Assembly (NCBI GenBank): GCA_031260965.1
Contig: JAISKK010000054.1
Span: 1-59,237, forward strand
DNA length: 59,237 bases
Source: Desulfovibrio sp.
GTDB lineage: Bacteria; Desulfobacterota; Desulfovibrionia; Desulfovibrionales; Desulfovibrionaceae
Reading direction: 5' to 3'
Every line of letters begins with the position of its first letter. Position 1 is the first letter of the stretch. Both the position numbers and the translations under genes were made by a program. The notes under the pieces were generated by a model. The model worked only from the letters and a program-made list of their open reading frames with translations, was not told where the DNA came from and did not search any database. Positions 9,744 to 19,348 of the stretch are shown here, one piece after another.

Positions 9744-10793
9744 TTACCGGCTGCGCCGTTTGATGCCGATAATGTTGGGCAGGGCGGCCTGCGGATTGCC
9801 GCGCGTATTCAGAATGCTCTGCAAACCTTTCCAGATGTGTACCCCGCCGCCGGGGACGGGGAAATAGGCGGCCCCGTACAGAGGAGTGACGCTTGTTCCG
9901 CTGTGGGGGGGGGCGGGAGGTGTCGCTGCTGCGCCGGATCTGTCCGCCCCGGCGTTTTTTCCGGACAGGGGGGAATCGTCAAGACGCAGAAAAAGCCCGG
10001 CCTGCGCGCCGCCCTCAACATACATGACCGTGCGCAGGGACAGGGCAAAATCCTTAAGCCGGGCCGCAAAAACTTCTGAAGGCAGAGGCTCGCGGCAGAG
10101 GATAAAAAGTATGCGTCCGACCGCGTCTTCAGCCACCGCCGCTATGCTGTGAACCGGCCCGCCCTCGCGCCAGAGCACATTGCCGGCGCTGTCCATAAAA
10201 CGGAAATTCTGGACCACAATGGAATAGTCGTCCGGCAGGAAGGGCATGCCGGAAGCGCCGCGTTCCAGGATACGGGCCTTCGGGAGTCCGGGGAGCGTGG
10301 GGTTGGCGACAAAAAAGGCTCCCAGGCGACCTCCGATTTTTTCATTGTTTACGGATTGGCCCTTGCGCATATATCCGGTGCTGGTGACCCCATCGGGAAG
10401 ATACATGGAGGCGTTGATCCCGGCGCGCAGATCAAGATGCAGGCTCCAGTCCAGCAGGGAATAAGCCCTGCCTTCTTCGGAGGCCATGCCCAGGGTGAAT
10501 TCATGTTTCTCCGGATCAATGCGCAGGATGGTGAAAAGGATCCCGGTGGGATCGTTGCCGGGGGCAGGGGCGATCTGGGAAATTTCCAGACCCGGCTCAA
10601 GGGCGGCGAAAAGGGGTCCGGCTGCCGGGAAAGTGGCGTTTGCCGCTATGCGTTGCGGACGCGCGCCATCTTCCCCGGCCGGGGCGGCCGGGGAGGGGAG
10701 CAAAAAGAGCAGGGCCGCAAGACAGGCAAGCGGCAGACAGGGGCGTACAGGTCTCAAACAGTTATCCTGTGGCGCGCTACAGCAGATTGACAT
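9744..10793 (-). CDS. secreted hypothetical protein (ORF track start is 10844; ATG at 10793 gives a signal peptide)
   Basis: MSICCSAPQDNCLRPVRPCLPLACLAALLFLLPSPAAPA signal-like N-terminus; contains a C9 tract. Confidence 0.6.
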   Translation of the reverse strand: MSICCSAPQDNCLRPVRPCLPLACLAALLFLLPSPAAPAGEDGARPQRIAANATFPAAGPLFAALEPGLEISQIAPAPGNDPTGILFTILRIDPEKHEFTLGMASEEGRAYSLLDWSLHLDLRAGINASMYLPDGVTSTGYMRKGQSVNNEKIGGRLGAFFVANPTLPGLPKARILERGASGMPFLPDDYSIVVQNFRFMDSAGNVLWREGGPVHSIAAVAEDAVGRILFILCREPLPSEVFAARLKDFALSLRTVMYVEGGAQAGLFLRLDDSPLSGKNAGADRSGAAATPPAPPHSGTSVTPLYGAAYFPVPGGGVHIWKGLQSILNTRGNPQAALPNIIGIKRRSR

Positions 10794-10912
10794 TGAGTCT
10801 TTTGTACGGGAAAGACAGGCGCCCTGCAAGTCTTTGCGGCCCATAATACTGCCGCCCCTTGCCTGAACCGTCTTGATGTATTACAGTGATCACAAATAAA
10901 TCTGGAGTTCTG

Positions 10913-11509
10913 ATGAAACGAAGCAAAACAGTGACTCTGTTGATTATGGGTTCTTTGGGTCTTGGTGCGCAAGGTTGCGGCACGGATCGGGCTGATGAGG
11001 GCATGTACAGTTTTTCCTCTCTACGGGAATGCGTGGACAGCGCCATATTCTCCGAAGAGGAGTGCCGGGACTTGGCGCGCGATGCTCTGGCCTCGTCTCC
11101 GCGTTTCTCCTCAAAGGAGGAATGTGAGGCAAGCTTCGGTCCGGGCGCCTGCTCCGGCGCTCCGGGGGCGGGACAGGCGGGCGCGGAAGCCGGTGATGTG
11201 GACGTCAGGGCGGATTCCGGCGGCTACTGGATGCCGATGATGATGGGTTTCATGGCCGGGCGTTTTTTGGGCGGCGGCAGAATGTATCATGGCTCGCAGG
11301 GCCTGTATCGGGAACCGGGCGCTCGTCCGGGCGACCGGTCTTTCCGCACTGCCGGCGGCGAAAGTGTGCGTCCTGATCGCAGCGGCCGGGTGAACAACCC
11401 CAGCCCGCGTTTGAGCCAGAGTATGACCCACAATGCCAAACCCAGCCTGGGGCGTTCCGGCTTCGGCGCGCGTGGCGGCTTTGCCGGTGGCATGGGCGGG
11501 GGTTCGTGA
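10913..11509 (+). CDS. DUF1190/YgiB-like lipoprotein
   Basis: Lipobox-like GLGAQGC; SLRECVDS...SEEECRDLA...FSSKEECEASFG, as in the YgiB family; Gly-rich C-terminus; next to a YgiC-like gene. Confidence 0.75.
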   Translation: MKRSKTVTLLIMGSLGLGAQGCGTDRADEGMYSFSSLRECVDSAIFSEEECRDLARDALASSPRFSSKEECEASFGPGACSGAPGAGQAGAEAGDVDVRADSGGYWMPMMMGFMAGRFLGGGRMYHGSQGLYREPGARPGDRSFRTAGGESVRPDRSGRVNNPSPRLSQSMTHNAKPSLGRSGFGARGGFAGGMGGGS

Positions 11510-12672
11510 AGCGGTTAAAACTTGAACCTCGCCCCGGCTGGGTTGAAATCGCCGAGGAACACGGATTTTTTTTCCATCATGTGAACGGGGAAATATACTG
11601 GGACGAATCCGCCGCTTACGCTTTTACCCTGGAAGAAATAGAAGCGGGTCTCGAAGATCCTGCCCAGGAACTGGCCGATATGTGCCTGGATCTGGCCGGG
11701 GACATTGTAAGCAGCGAGGAGCTTCTGGAAACCCTGCGCATTCCGCGCGAGTTTTGGAATATGCTGCGCGATTCCTGGCAGCGCAACGAGCCTTCCCTTT
11801 ATGGCCGTTTTGATTTCGCCTATGACGGTCATTCTCCGGCCAAACTCTATGAGTACAACGCCGATACCCCAACGGCCCTTTTCGAGGCCGCCTTTTTTCA
11901 GTGGAACTGGCTGGAGGACAGCATAAAACTCGGGACTGTCCCGCAAGACGCGGATCAGTTTAACAGTATCCAGGAGCGTATGGTCGAGACCTTCGCCTCT
12001 TTTCAGGTCGAGGGGCTCATGCACTTTGCCTCCATGAAGGATACGGAAGAAGACAGGGCCACGGTGGAATACATCCTGGACTGCGCGGCCCAGGCCGGCA
12101 TCCGGGGCAAGGCGCTTTACATGGAGGACATAGGGGTTGACGAACAGGGGCTGCTTATTGATCCGGACGGCGTGGCCATCCACCGCCTTTTCAAGCTCTA
12201 TCCCTGGGAATTTATGTGGAAGGACGATTTTGCCCGCTTTTTGCCCGCCAGCGACACTACCTTTGTGGAACCGGCCTGGAAAATGGTTCTTTCCAACAAG
12301 GGCATCCTGCCCCTGCTCTGGGAGCGGCACGAGGGACACCCGAACCTGCTCCCCGCCTGGTTTCATAATCCGGCCGAAGCCCCGCCTGTGGCCGACTATG
12401 TGCTCAAACCCCTGCTCTCGCGCGAGGGGGCGAACATTTATGTCTTCAAGGACCACCGTCAGGTTTTTATGAGCGAAGGGATTTACGGCGGGGAAGGATT
12501 TATCGGACAGTCCCTGAATCCGCCGCCTTTTGTGGACGGGCACGGTCCGATCTGCGGGGTCTGGATCGTGGGCGGCAAAAGCTGCGGCTTGGGTCTGCGC
12601 GAAGACGAAAGTCCGATCACCGGCAACCTCTCGCGTTTTGTGCCGCATGTCATTCTTCCCGGACCCCTTTGA
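11506..12672 (+). CDS. glutathionylspermidine synthase family protein (YgiC/YjfC-like ATP-grasp)
   Basis: YWDESAAYAFT, YEYNADTPTALFEAAFFQW and KPLLSREGANI motifs; GTG start overlapping the upstream stop. Confidence 0.9.
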   Translation: MKRLKLEPRPGWVEIAEEHGFFFHHVNGEIYWDESAAYAFTLEEIEAGLEDPAQELADMCLDLAGDIVSSEELLETLRIPREFWNMLRDSWQRNEPSLYGRFDFAYDGHSPAKLYEYNADTPTALFEAAFFQWNWLEDSIKLGTVPQDADQFNSIQERMVETFASFQVEGLMHFASMKDTEEDRATVEYILDCAAQAGIRGKALYMEDIGVDEQGLLIDPDGVAIHRLFKLYPWEFMWKDDFARFLPASDTTFVEPAWKMVLSNKGILPLLWERHEGHPNLLPAWFHNPAEAPPVADYVLKPLLSREGANIYVFKDHRQVFMSEGIYGGEGFIGQSLNPPPFVDGHGPICGVWIVGGKSCGLGLREDESPITGNLSRFVPHVILPGPL

Positions 12673-12674
12673 GA

Positions 12675-13898
12675 ATGAGGCTCATCCACACTTCTGACTG
12701 GCATCTCGGGCGGACGGAAAACAGGGCAAGCCGCTATGCGGAGTTTGAGGCTTTTCTGGACTGGCTCTCCGAAATCCTGATGAGAGAGCGGGCAGACGCT
12801 TTGCTGGTGGCGGGAGACATTTTTGATTCCGCGAGTCCGGGCACACACGCCCAGGAGCTTTATTACCGCTTTTTATGCCGGACGGCGGACTCCTCCTGCC
12901 GCCATGTAGTCATCATCTCCGGCAATCATGATTCCCCATCCTTCCTCAATGCCCCCAAAGATCTGCTCCGGGTTCTGAATATCCATGTCGTAGGCCAGAC
13001 CCCGGAAAACCCGGAAGACGAGATTCTTGTTCTCAAGGATGAAGGCGGGAAGGCAGAACTGGTCCTCTGCGCTGTTCCTTATCTGCGCGATGGCGACATT
13101 CGCGCCGCTGAAGCCGGGGAAAGCATTGCTGACAAGGAGATCAGGCGGGTTTTGGGCATCAGGGAACACTTCGCCCGCGCGGCTGCCCTGTCCAGGCGCA
13201 AGGTAGCCGAAAACGGCGGGTGCGTCCCCATCGCGGCTATGGGACATCTTTTTGTCGCCGGCGGCAAAAGCGCGGAGGGCGATGGGGTGCGCGATCTTTA
13301 CGTCGGTTCTCTGGGGCTGGTCCCGGCTGATATTTTTCCGGCGGATTTCGCCTATGTGGCGCTCGGCCATCTGCATGCCCCGCAGAAGGTACGGGGTTGT
13401 GAAACAATCCGTTACAGCGGGTCTCCTCTGCCCATGGGTTTTGCCGAGGCGGATCAGCAAAAAAGCGTCTGTCTGGTTGAATTGGCCGGGCCCAAAGCGC
13501 AGGTCGCACTCCTGGACATTCCGCTTTTTCAGAAATTCGCGCGTCTGCGCGGCAACTGGACAGAACTCGAGGATGGCCTGCGCGTCATGCGGGCCGAAAA
13601 TTCCGCCGCCTGGCTGGAGATAACCTATACAGGCGAGGAGGTAATAAGCGATCTGCCCGCCCGTTTGGAGGAGCTTCTGGCCGGAACGCGCATGGAGATC
13701 CGCGTCATCCGTGACGCGCGTCTGCTCAAGACTGCTCTGGGTGAAATACATGCCGGGGAACGCCTGGCCGATCTGGATGTGCGGGAGGTCTTTGAACGCT
13801 GCATGGACAGCCGTACCGTGCCGGAAGAACAGCGGCCCGGCCTGCGTCTGGCCTATCAGGAAATACTGGCCTCCATGTTTGAGGATGAGGAGAAGTAA
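12675..13898 (+). CDS. sbcD: exonuclease subunit SbcD
   Basis: MRLIHTSDWHLGR, VAGDIFDS, ISGNHDSPSFL, ALGHLHAPQ phosphoesterase motifs; TTG at 12669 is also possible. Confidence 0.95.
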   Translation: MRLIHTSDWHLGRTENRASRYAEFEAFLDWLSEILMRERADALLVAGDIFDSASPGTHAQELYYRFLCRTADSSCRHVVIISGNHDSPSFLNAPKDLLRVLNIHVVGQTPENPEDEILVLKDEGGKAELVLCAVPYLRDGDIRAAEAGESIADKEIRRVLGIREHFARAAALSRRKVAENGGCVPIAAMGHLFVAGGKSAEGDGVRDLYVGSLGLVPADIFPADFAYVALGHLHAPQKVRGCETIRYSGSPLPMGFAEADQQKSVCLVELAGPKAQVALLDIPLFQKFARLRGNWTELEDGLRVMRAENSAAWLEITYTGEEVISDLPARLEELLAGTRMEIRVIRDARLLKTALGEIHAGERLADLDVREVFERCMDSRTVPEEQRPGLRLAYQEILASMFEDEEK

Positions 13899-16800
13899 TG
13901 CGGATTCTTGGCATTCGACTGCGTAACCTGAACTCCCTGGCCGGGGACTGGGAGATAGACTTCACGCATCCACTTTTTGTCGGAGACGGGATTTTCGCCA
14001 TTACCGGACCGACCGGGGCGGGCAAGAGTACCATTCTGGACGCCATCTGTCTGGCTCTTTACGGACGCACACCCCGCCTGAACCGCATAAGTCAGAGCGC
14101 CAATGAAATTATGACGCGCCGCCGTAGCGACTGCATGGCCGAAGTGAGCTTTGAAACTGAATCCGGGCGTTTCCGCTGCCACTGGAGCCAGCAACGCGCC
14201 CGCAGGGTAAAAGGCCTTCTTCAGGCCCCGAAGCACGAGCTTGCCGATGCGGATTCCAATGCGGTTCTGAGCACGGGACTGCGGGCGACGGCGGAGCGCA
14301 TAGAGGCTGAAACGGGGATGAATTTTGAACAGTTTACCCGTTCCATGCTTCTGGCCCAAGGTAATTTTGCCAAATTTCTCCAGGCCGGTCCGGATGAACG
14401 CGCCCCGATTCTTGAGCGCATAAGCGGCACGGATATTTACAGCCGCATCTCCATGCGCGTTCAGGAAAGGTGTTCACGCGAACAAAAGAAAGTTGAGGAA
14501 CTGGAAAAGGATCTTGCCGGTCTGCCCCTGCTTGCTCCGGAGGAGGAGCAGGAACTGAAACTGCGCCTTCGGCGGAACATGGAACTGGAAGCCGGGATAG
14601 GGGCAAAGATTGAGGAAACGCACCGGGCTGTTGCCTGGCTTTTAAGCCTTAAAAGTCTTGAGGAGGATTTGCAAAACCTGGACAGGCAGGAAAGCGACTG
14701 GGAAAAAAGGATGCTCGCCTTTGCTCCGGACAGGGAAAGGCTGGCCCGCGCGGAGCGGGCTTTTGCAATCGGCGCCGCTTACTCTGTCCTTCTGGCCCTG
14801 CGTCAGGAACAGAACAGGGGAGAAGAAAGACTGGACAAAGAGAAGCAGACCCTGCCTGCGTTGATCGGAGCGGCGCAAAAGGCGGATGCGGAGTTCAGAA
14901 GCGCGGGGGTAAAGCAGGAGGAAAAAAGAGCGGAGCGGCTGAAGTCCCTGCCTCTTTTGCACCGGGCGCGGGAGTTGGATGTCCGGCTTGCGGATTATGA
15001 GATGCGGGCGCAGGCGGCAGCCCTGACCGTGCGGGAGATGGAGAAAAAATATGTCGCCCTTCAGTCCGGAGAACAGGCGGCATTTTTGGAACTGGAAGAA
15101 AAAAAGGGCAGGCTTGGGCTGGTGGCGCAAAGGATTGAGACCGGGGCGGCGGATGCGGCCCTGTCGGAAAAATTCGCCGGGTTTAGTGAGCGTCTGCAAA
15201 TTATACAGGAGCAGGATGAGGAATTGCGCGTCAGGCAGCGCGCTTTTGCCGAGGCTGAACAGGATTTTGCGCGCAAGGCGGCGGCGGCGGCGAAGAGTTC
15301 CTATGTCCTTGCCGCTGCGCAAAAGGCCCTGGAAGCGGCGGGGACGAAACTTGAGGCAGGGCGGACAAAGCTTGAGGCGGAGTCTACGCAACGGGAAAGT
15401 GTTCTGCTTGCGAAAATTGCCGCCCTGGAGGAAGAACGCCGCCGGCTTTTGCCTGGCGAACCCTGCCCCTTGTGCGGGGCCAGGGAACACCCCTTTGCTC
15501 TTGCCGATCACGCTTTGACCGGCTCCGTTCTGGTTTCAGCCTCCGCCCCTGCCGGCAAGCCTGAGCACGGGAGCGCTCAAAACACCCGGTTTTTGGAACT
15601 GGCCGTCCAGAGGGCAAAGGCCATGGAAGAACTGGAGCGGGAAATTTTTGCCTTAAGCGAGAGCCTCGGCAGACGTAAAGAAGAATTCACCGGAGCGGAG
15701 AAGGCGGTTATGGCCGACTCGGTGCACTGCGAGGCGGCGGGTGCTTTGCTGGAACGCCTGCGCCGGGAATGTCTGGAGGCGGAAAATCGGGCGAAAAAAG
15801 CCCTGGAGCTTTTTCGCGCGGATCTTCGTCCTTTCGGGCTGGAGAATTTTTCCGGGAAAAACCCCGCAGCGCTCCGAAAAAACCTGCTTGAACGGCGCGA
15901 TGCGTGGGCGCGCCGGCAAAATGAAAAAGTGGAACTTGAGAAGGAGCTTGCGGATCTTTCAGTACGAGCGGAGCGGCAGAGGGATCTGAGAGTGCGGGCC
16001 AGGGAGGAGGGTGAAAAAGAAGCCGGGCGGCTGGAGGCGCTGTTAAGGGAACGGGATGCTCTGGCGACGGAAAGGCTGGACTTTTTTTCCGGACGCTCTG
16101 CCGATCTGGAGGAAGAAGGTCTGAACTTTGGTGAAAAAGAGGCGCAGGATGCCTTTGAACTGGCCAGGAAAAAACTTGAGAGTACGCGCCGGGAACTGGG
16201 AGATTTACAATCCGGGATTGCGGAGCAGGAGAAAGCGCTTGCCGGGCGTGCCCCGCGTATAGGGGAGGCCGAAGAAAATTTTCTCGCCAGTATTAAGGAA
16301 TCGGGCTTTGTGGACGAAAAGCATTATGTCACCTGTCTTTTGCCGGATGAGGAGCGTAAGAGGCTGGATATGTCGGCGACCGGGCTGGCCGGTGAGAAAA
16401 GGGAAATAGAATCCGCGCGCCGGGAAAAAAGCGCCGCCCTTGTGGCTGGCCGGGAAAAAAAGCTGACGGATCTGGATCTGGCCGGGGCAGGGGCAGAACA
16501 TGAGCGTCTGCTGGAAGAACAGAAACAGGCGCAACGGGAAAGCGGCGGACTAACCCAGACTTTGCTGAACAATGAAAAAATTTTGCTCCGGCGTCGGGAG
16601 CAGGTTGAGGTTCTGGCCGTACAAAAGGCCGAATACAGACGCTGGGAGGCGCTTTATGATCTGATCGGTTCGGCGGACGGGAAGAAATATCGTAATTATG
16701 TCCAGGGTCTGACTTTTGAAATGATGATTAATCTTGCCAATCGGCAGCTTGGTAAAATGAGCGACCGTTATCTTTTAATGCATGACCGTGAGCAGTCTTT

Positions 16801-17158
16801 AGGACTGGATGTGCTGGACAACTGGCAGGCCGGCGAGATCCGCTCCGCCAAAAATCTCTCAGGGGGAGAAAGCTTTATCGTTAGTCTGGCTCTGGCCTTG
16901 GGGCTTGCCGACATGGCAGGAGAGAGAGGGGGTGTGGATTCCCTCTTTCTGGATGAAGGCTTCGGAGCCCTGGATGAGGAGGCTTTGGACACCGCTCTGG
17001 ACACCTTGTCCGGTCTTAAGCGGGAAGGCAAACTGATCGGGCTCATTTCACATGTCCCGGCTATCAGGGAACGCATCGGGGCGCGGATTCAGGTCAATCC
17101 TCTGCGCGGCGGTCTGAGCGGGATTTCCGGGCCGGGATGCCAGGGCGGCGGGCTTTGA
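13898..17158 (+). CDS. sbcC: exonuclease subunit SbcC
   Basis: Walker A GPTGAGKST, zinc hook CPLCGA, coiled coils, LSGGESFIVSLALALGLAD signature. Confidence 0.95.
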   Translation: MRILGIRLRNLNSLAGDWEIDFTHPLFVGDGIFAITGPTGAGKSTILDAICLALYGRTPRLNRISQSANEIMTRRRSDCMAEVSFETESGRFRCHWSQQRARRVKGLLQAPKHELADADSNAVLSTGLRATAERIEAETGMNFEQFTRSMLLAQGNFAKFLQAGPDERAPILERISGTDIYSRISMRVQERCSREQKKVEELEKDLAGLPLLAPEEEQELKLRLRRNMELEAGIGAKIEETHRAVAWLLSLKSLEEDLQNLDRQESDWEKRMLAFAPDRERLARAERAFAIGAAYSVLLALRQEQNRGEERLDKEKQTLPALIGAAQKADAEFRSAGVKQEEKRAERLKSLPLLHRARELDVRLADYEMRAQAAALTVREMEKKYVALQSGEQAAFLELEEKKGRLGLVAQRIETGAADAALSEKFAGFSERLQIIQEQDEELRVRQRAFAEAEQDFARKAAAAAKSSYVLAAAQKALEAAGTKLEAGRTKLEAESTQRESVLLAKIAALEEERRRLLPGEPCPLCGAREHPFALADHALTGSVLVSASAPAGKPEHGSAQNTRFLELAVQRAKAMEELEREIFALSESLGRRKEEFTGAEKAVMADSVHCEAAGALLERLRRECLEAENRAKKALELFRADLRPFGLENFSGKNPAALRKNLLERRDAWARRQNEKVELEKELADLSVRAERQRDLRVRAREEGEKEAGRLEALLRERDALATERLDFFSGRSADLEEEGLNFGEKEAQDAFELARKKLESTRRELGDLQSGIAEQEKALAGRAPRIGEAEENFLASIKESGFVDEKHYVTCLLPDEERKRLDMSATGLAGEKREIESARREKSAALVAGREKKLTDLDLAGAGAEHERLLEEQKQAQRESGGLTQTLLNNEKILLRRREQVEVLAVQKAEYRRWEALYDLIGSADGKKYRNYVQGLTFEMMINLANRQLGKMSDRYLLMHDREQSLGLDVLDNWQAGEIRSAKNLSGGESFIVSLALALGLADMAGERGGVDSLFLDEGFGALDEEALDTALDTLSGLKREGKLIGLISHVPAIRERIGARIQVNPLRGGLSGISGPGCQGGGL

Positions 17159-17200
17159 CAAAAGGCAGGCTTGCGGCAAAAGGGAGGTTGGCAGTCGCGC

Positions 17201-17223
17201 CCTTGCCCTTTGCCCCGGCAAGG
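17201..17223 (+). terminator. possible stem-loop after sbcC
   Basis: CCTTGCC / GGCAAGG, followed by CTTATTATAAA. Confidence 0.3.
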
Positions 17224-17314
17224 CTTATTATAAAGGTGTGACGCATTTTTTTGATCCTGGTCCTGAAATTGCATATGCCACTGTGGCTTCAATTTTCCAA
17301 CCCTGGAGTTTTTT

Positions 17315-17923
17315 GTGCCCACCATACCTATGGTAATAGAGAGTACAGGCCGCGCGGAGCGGGCCTACGACATATACTCGCGTCTGCTCAAGGACCGTAT
17401 TATTCTTCTTGGGGAAGCGGTAGATGAGCATGTTGCCTCTCTTGTCTGCGCTCAGCTTCTTTTTTTGGAATCCGAGGACCCGGAGAAGGAAATATACCTG
17501 TATATAAACTCGCCCGGCGGTCTGGTGACAGCCGGTCTGGCCATATATGACACCATACGCTACATCACGAGTCCCGTAGCTACCCTGTGCATGGGACAGG
17601 CCGCCAGTATGGGAGCGCTTCTGCTTTGCGCCGGAGCAAGCGGTCTGCGTTACGCCCTGCCCCACAGCCGCATAATGATCCACCAGCCTTCGGGAGGATT
17701 CAGGGGACAGGCCACAGATATAGACATCCATGCCCGCGAGGTGCTGCGCCTGCGGCAGATGCTTAATGAAATCATGGCTGAACACAGCGGGCAGGACATC
17801 GGACGCATTGCCGATCTTACGGAACGCGACAATTTCCTCAGCGCGCAGGAAGCGGTGGAACTCGGACTTGTGGATCGCGTTCTCACCTCCCGCGAGGATC
17901 TGAATGTGGAGAAAAAAGATTAA
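17315..17923 (+). CDS. clpP: ATP-dependent Clp protease proteolytic subunit
   Basis: GTG start; [16 protein letters not shown] (catalytic Ser), [12 protein letters not shown] (catalytic His). Confidence 0.97.
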   Translation: MPTIPMVIESTGRAERAYDIYSRLLKDRIILLGEAVDEHVASLVCAQLLFLESEDPEKEIYLYINSPGGLVTAGLAIYDTIRYITSPVATLCMGQAASMGALLLCAGASGLRYALPHSRIMIHQPSGGFRGQATDIDIHAREVLRLRQMLNEIMAEHSGQDIGRIADLTERDNFLSAQEAVELGLVDRVLTSREDLNVEKKD

Positions 17924-17947
17924 TGTTTTTTTGCTGTGAGGGTGTAA

Positions 17948-19249
17948 ATGACTAAGATAACTAGAAAAGATAGTAAAGACCCGATATTGCGCTGCTCTTT
18001 CTGCGACAAGACGGACGAGCAGGTGCAAAAATTGATTGAAGGCCCTGACCATGTCTGCATATGCGGAGAATGCGTAACTCTTTGCAATCAGATAATAGCC
18101 GGGCAAAATCTTGATGAGGCCAAGCAGGACGGTGGTCTGATTCCGCCCATGGAGATCAAGGAACATCTTGACGAATATGTCATAGGTCAGCAAAGGGCGA
18201 AAAAAATTCTCGCCGTGGCCGTCCACAATCATTACAAGCGTGTGTTTTCCAAAGAGTCCACCGGGGGCGTGGAACTGGAAAAAAGCAATATTCTGCTTAT
18301 GGGACCCTCCGGCAGCGGGAAAACCCTGCTTGCCAAAACCCTGGCCCGCGTACTCAATGTCCCCTTCGCCATTGCCGATGCCACCACTCTTACGGAGGCC
18401 GGATATGTAGGGGAGGATGTGGAGAATATCCTGGTGCAGCTTTTGCAGAATGCGGATTATGATCTGGAGGCGGCCGCGCGCGGTATTATCTATATCGACG
18501 AGATCGACAAGATTTCCCGCAAGGGGGACAGTCCCTCCATTACCCGCGATGTTTCCGGGGAAGGCGTGCAGCAGGCCCTGCTCAAGATTATTGAAGGCAC
18601 GGAGGCCAACATTCCACCCAAGGGTGGACGCAAACATCCGCAACAGGAATATATACGCATCAACACCTCGGATATACTATTTATTCTGGGCGGGGCTTTT
18701 GTAGGCCTGGAAAAAATTGTCGAACAGCGGGTGCGCGGGCGTTCCATGGGTTTTGGGGCGCGTATCAGCGGGGCTGACAAGGAAGGCAAGGGGAAAAAGA
18801 ATTCGGAACTGGAATTTCTGGATCAGGTGCATCCCAATGATCTGGTGAAATTCGGTCTTATCCCGGAATTTGTCGGCCGCATACCTGTCATCACCCACCT
18901 GGACGAGCTTGACGAGGCGGATCTGATGCGCGTGCTCACTGAACCGAAAAACGCTCTTATCCGCCAGTATCAGACCCTTTTTGAACTGGACAACGTGACC
19001 CTTCGCTTCACGCAGGACGCGTTGCAGGCGACGGCCCGGCAGGCCATAGCGCAGAAAACGGGGGCGCGCGGTCTGCGTAATGTGCTGGAAAGCGCCATGC
19101 TTGATATCATGTACAAGCTGCCGTCGGAAAAGGGTTTACAGGAGTGCGTGATCAATGCGGCGGTTATTGAAAGAGACAAGCCTCCCCTGCTTATTTACGA
19201 GGTGGATGCGGAAAAACGCAAAAGTCCCGGCAAAGCGGCCGAGGCTTAG
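17948..19249 (+). CDS. clpX: ATP-dependent Clp protease ATP-binding subunit ClpX
   Basis: N-terminal zinc finger [11 protein letters not shown]...CICGEC; Walker A GPSGSGKT. Confidence 0.97.
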   Translation: MTKITRKDSKDPILRCSFCDKTDEQVQKLIEGPDHVCICGECVTLCNQIIAGQNLDEAKQDGGLIPPMEIKEHLDEYVIGQQRAKKILAVAVHNHYKRVFSKESTGGVELEKSNILLMGPSGSGKTLLAKTLARVLNVPFAIADATTLTEAGYVGEDVENILVQLLQNADYDLEAAARGIIYIDEIDKISRKGDSPSITRDVSGEGVQQALLKIIEGTEANIPPKGGRKHPQQEYIRINTSDILFILGGAFVGLEKIVEQRVRGRSMGFGARISGADKEGKGKKNSELEFLDQVHPNDLVKFGLIPEFVGRIPVITHLDELDEADLMRVLTEPKNALIRQYQTLFELDNVTLRFTQDALQATARQAIAQKTGARGLRNVLESAMLDIMYKLPSEKGLQECVINAAVIERDKPPLLIYEVDAEKRKSPGKAAEA

Positions 19250-19312
19250 AGCGGATTGGAGCAGGCGGGCTTTTGCCTGCCGTAAGCGACAATATCAGGC
19301 GTAAAATGCCCT
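19247..19312 (+). repeat. dispersed palindromic repeat, copy A (short form)
   Basis: TAGAGCGGATTGGAGCAGGCGGGCTTTTGCCTGCCGTAAGCGACAATATCAGGCGTAAAATGCCCTGA; shares the second hairpin and tail with copies B and C. Confidence 0.8.
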
Positions 19313-19348
19313 GAATATTTTTTCGGGTTTTTCAGTGCTGGAGACAAT

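Noticed and set aside
17228-18643. 471-aa minus-strand ORF across clpP and clpX
   Set aside because: Antisense shadow across two conserved genes.
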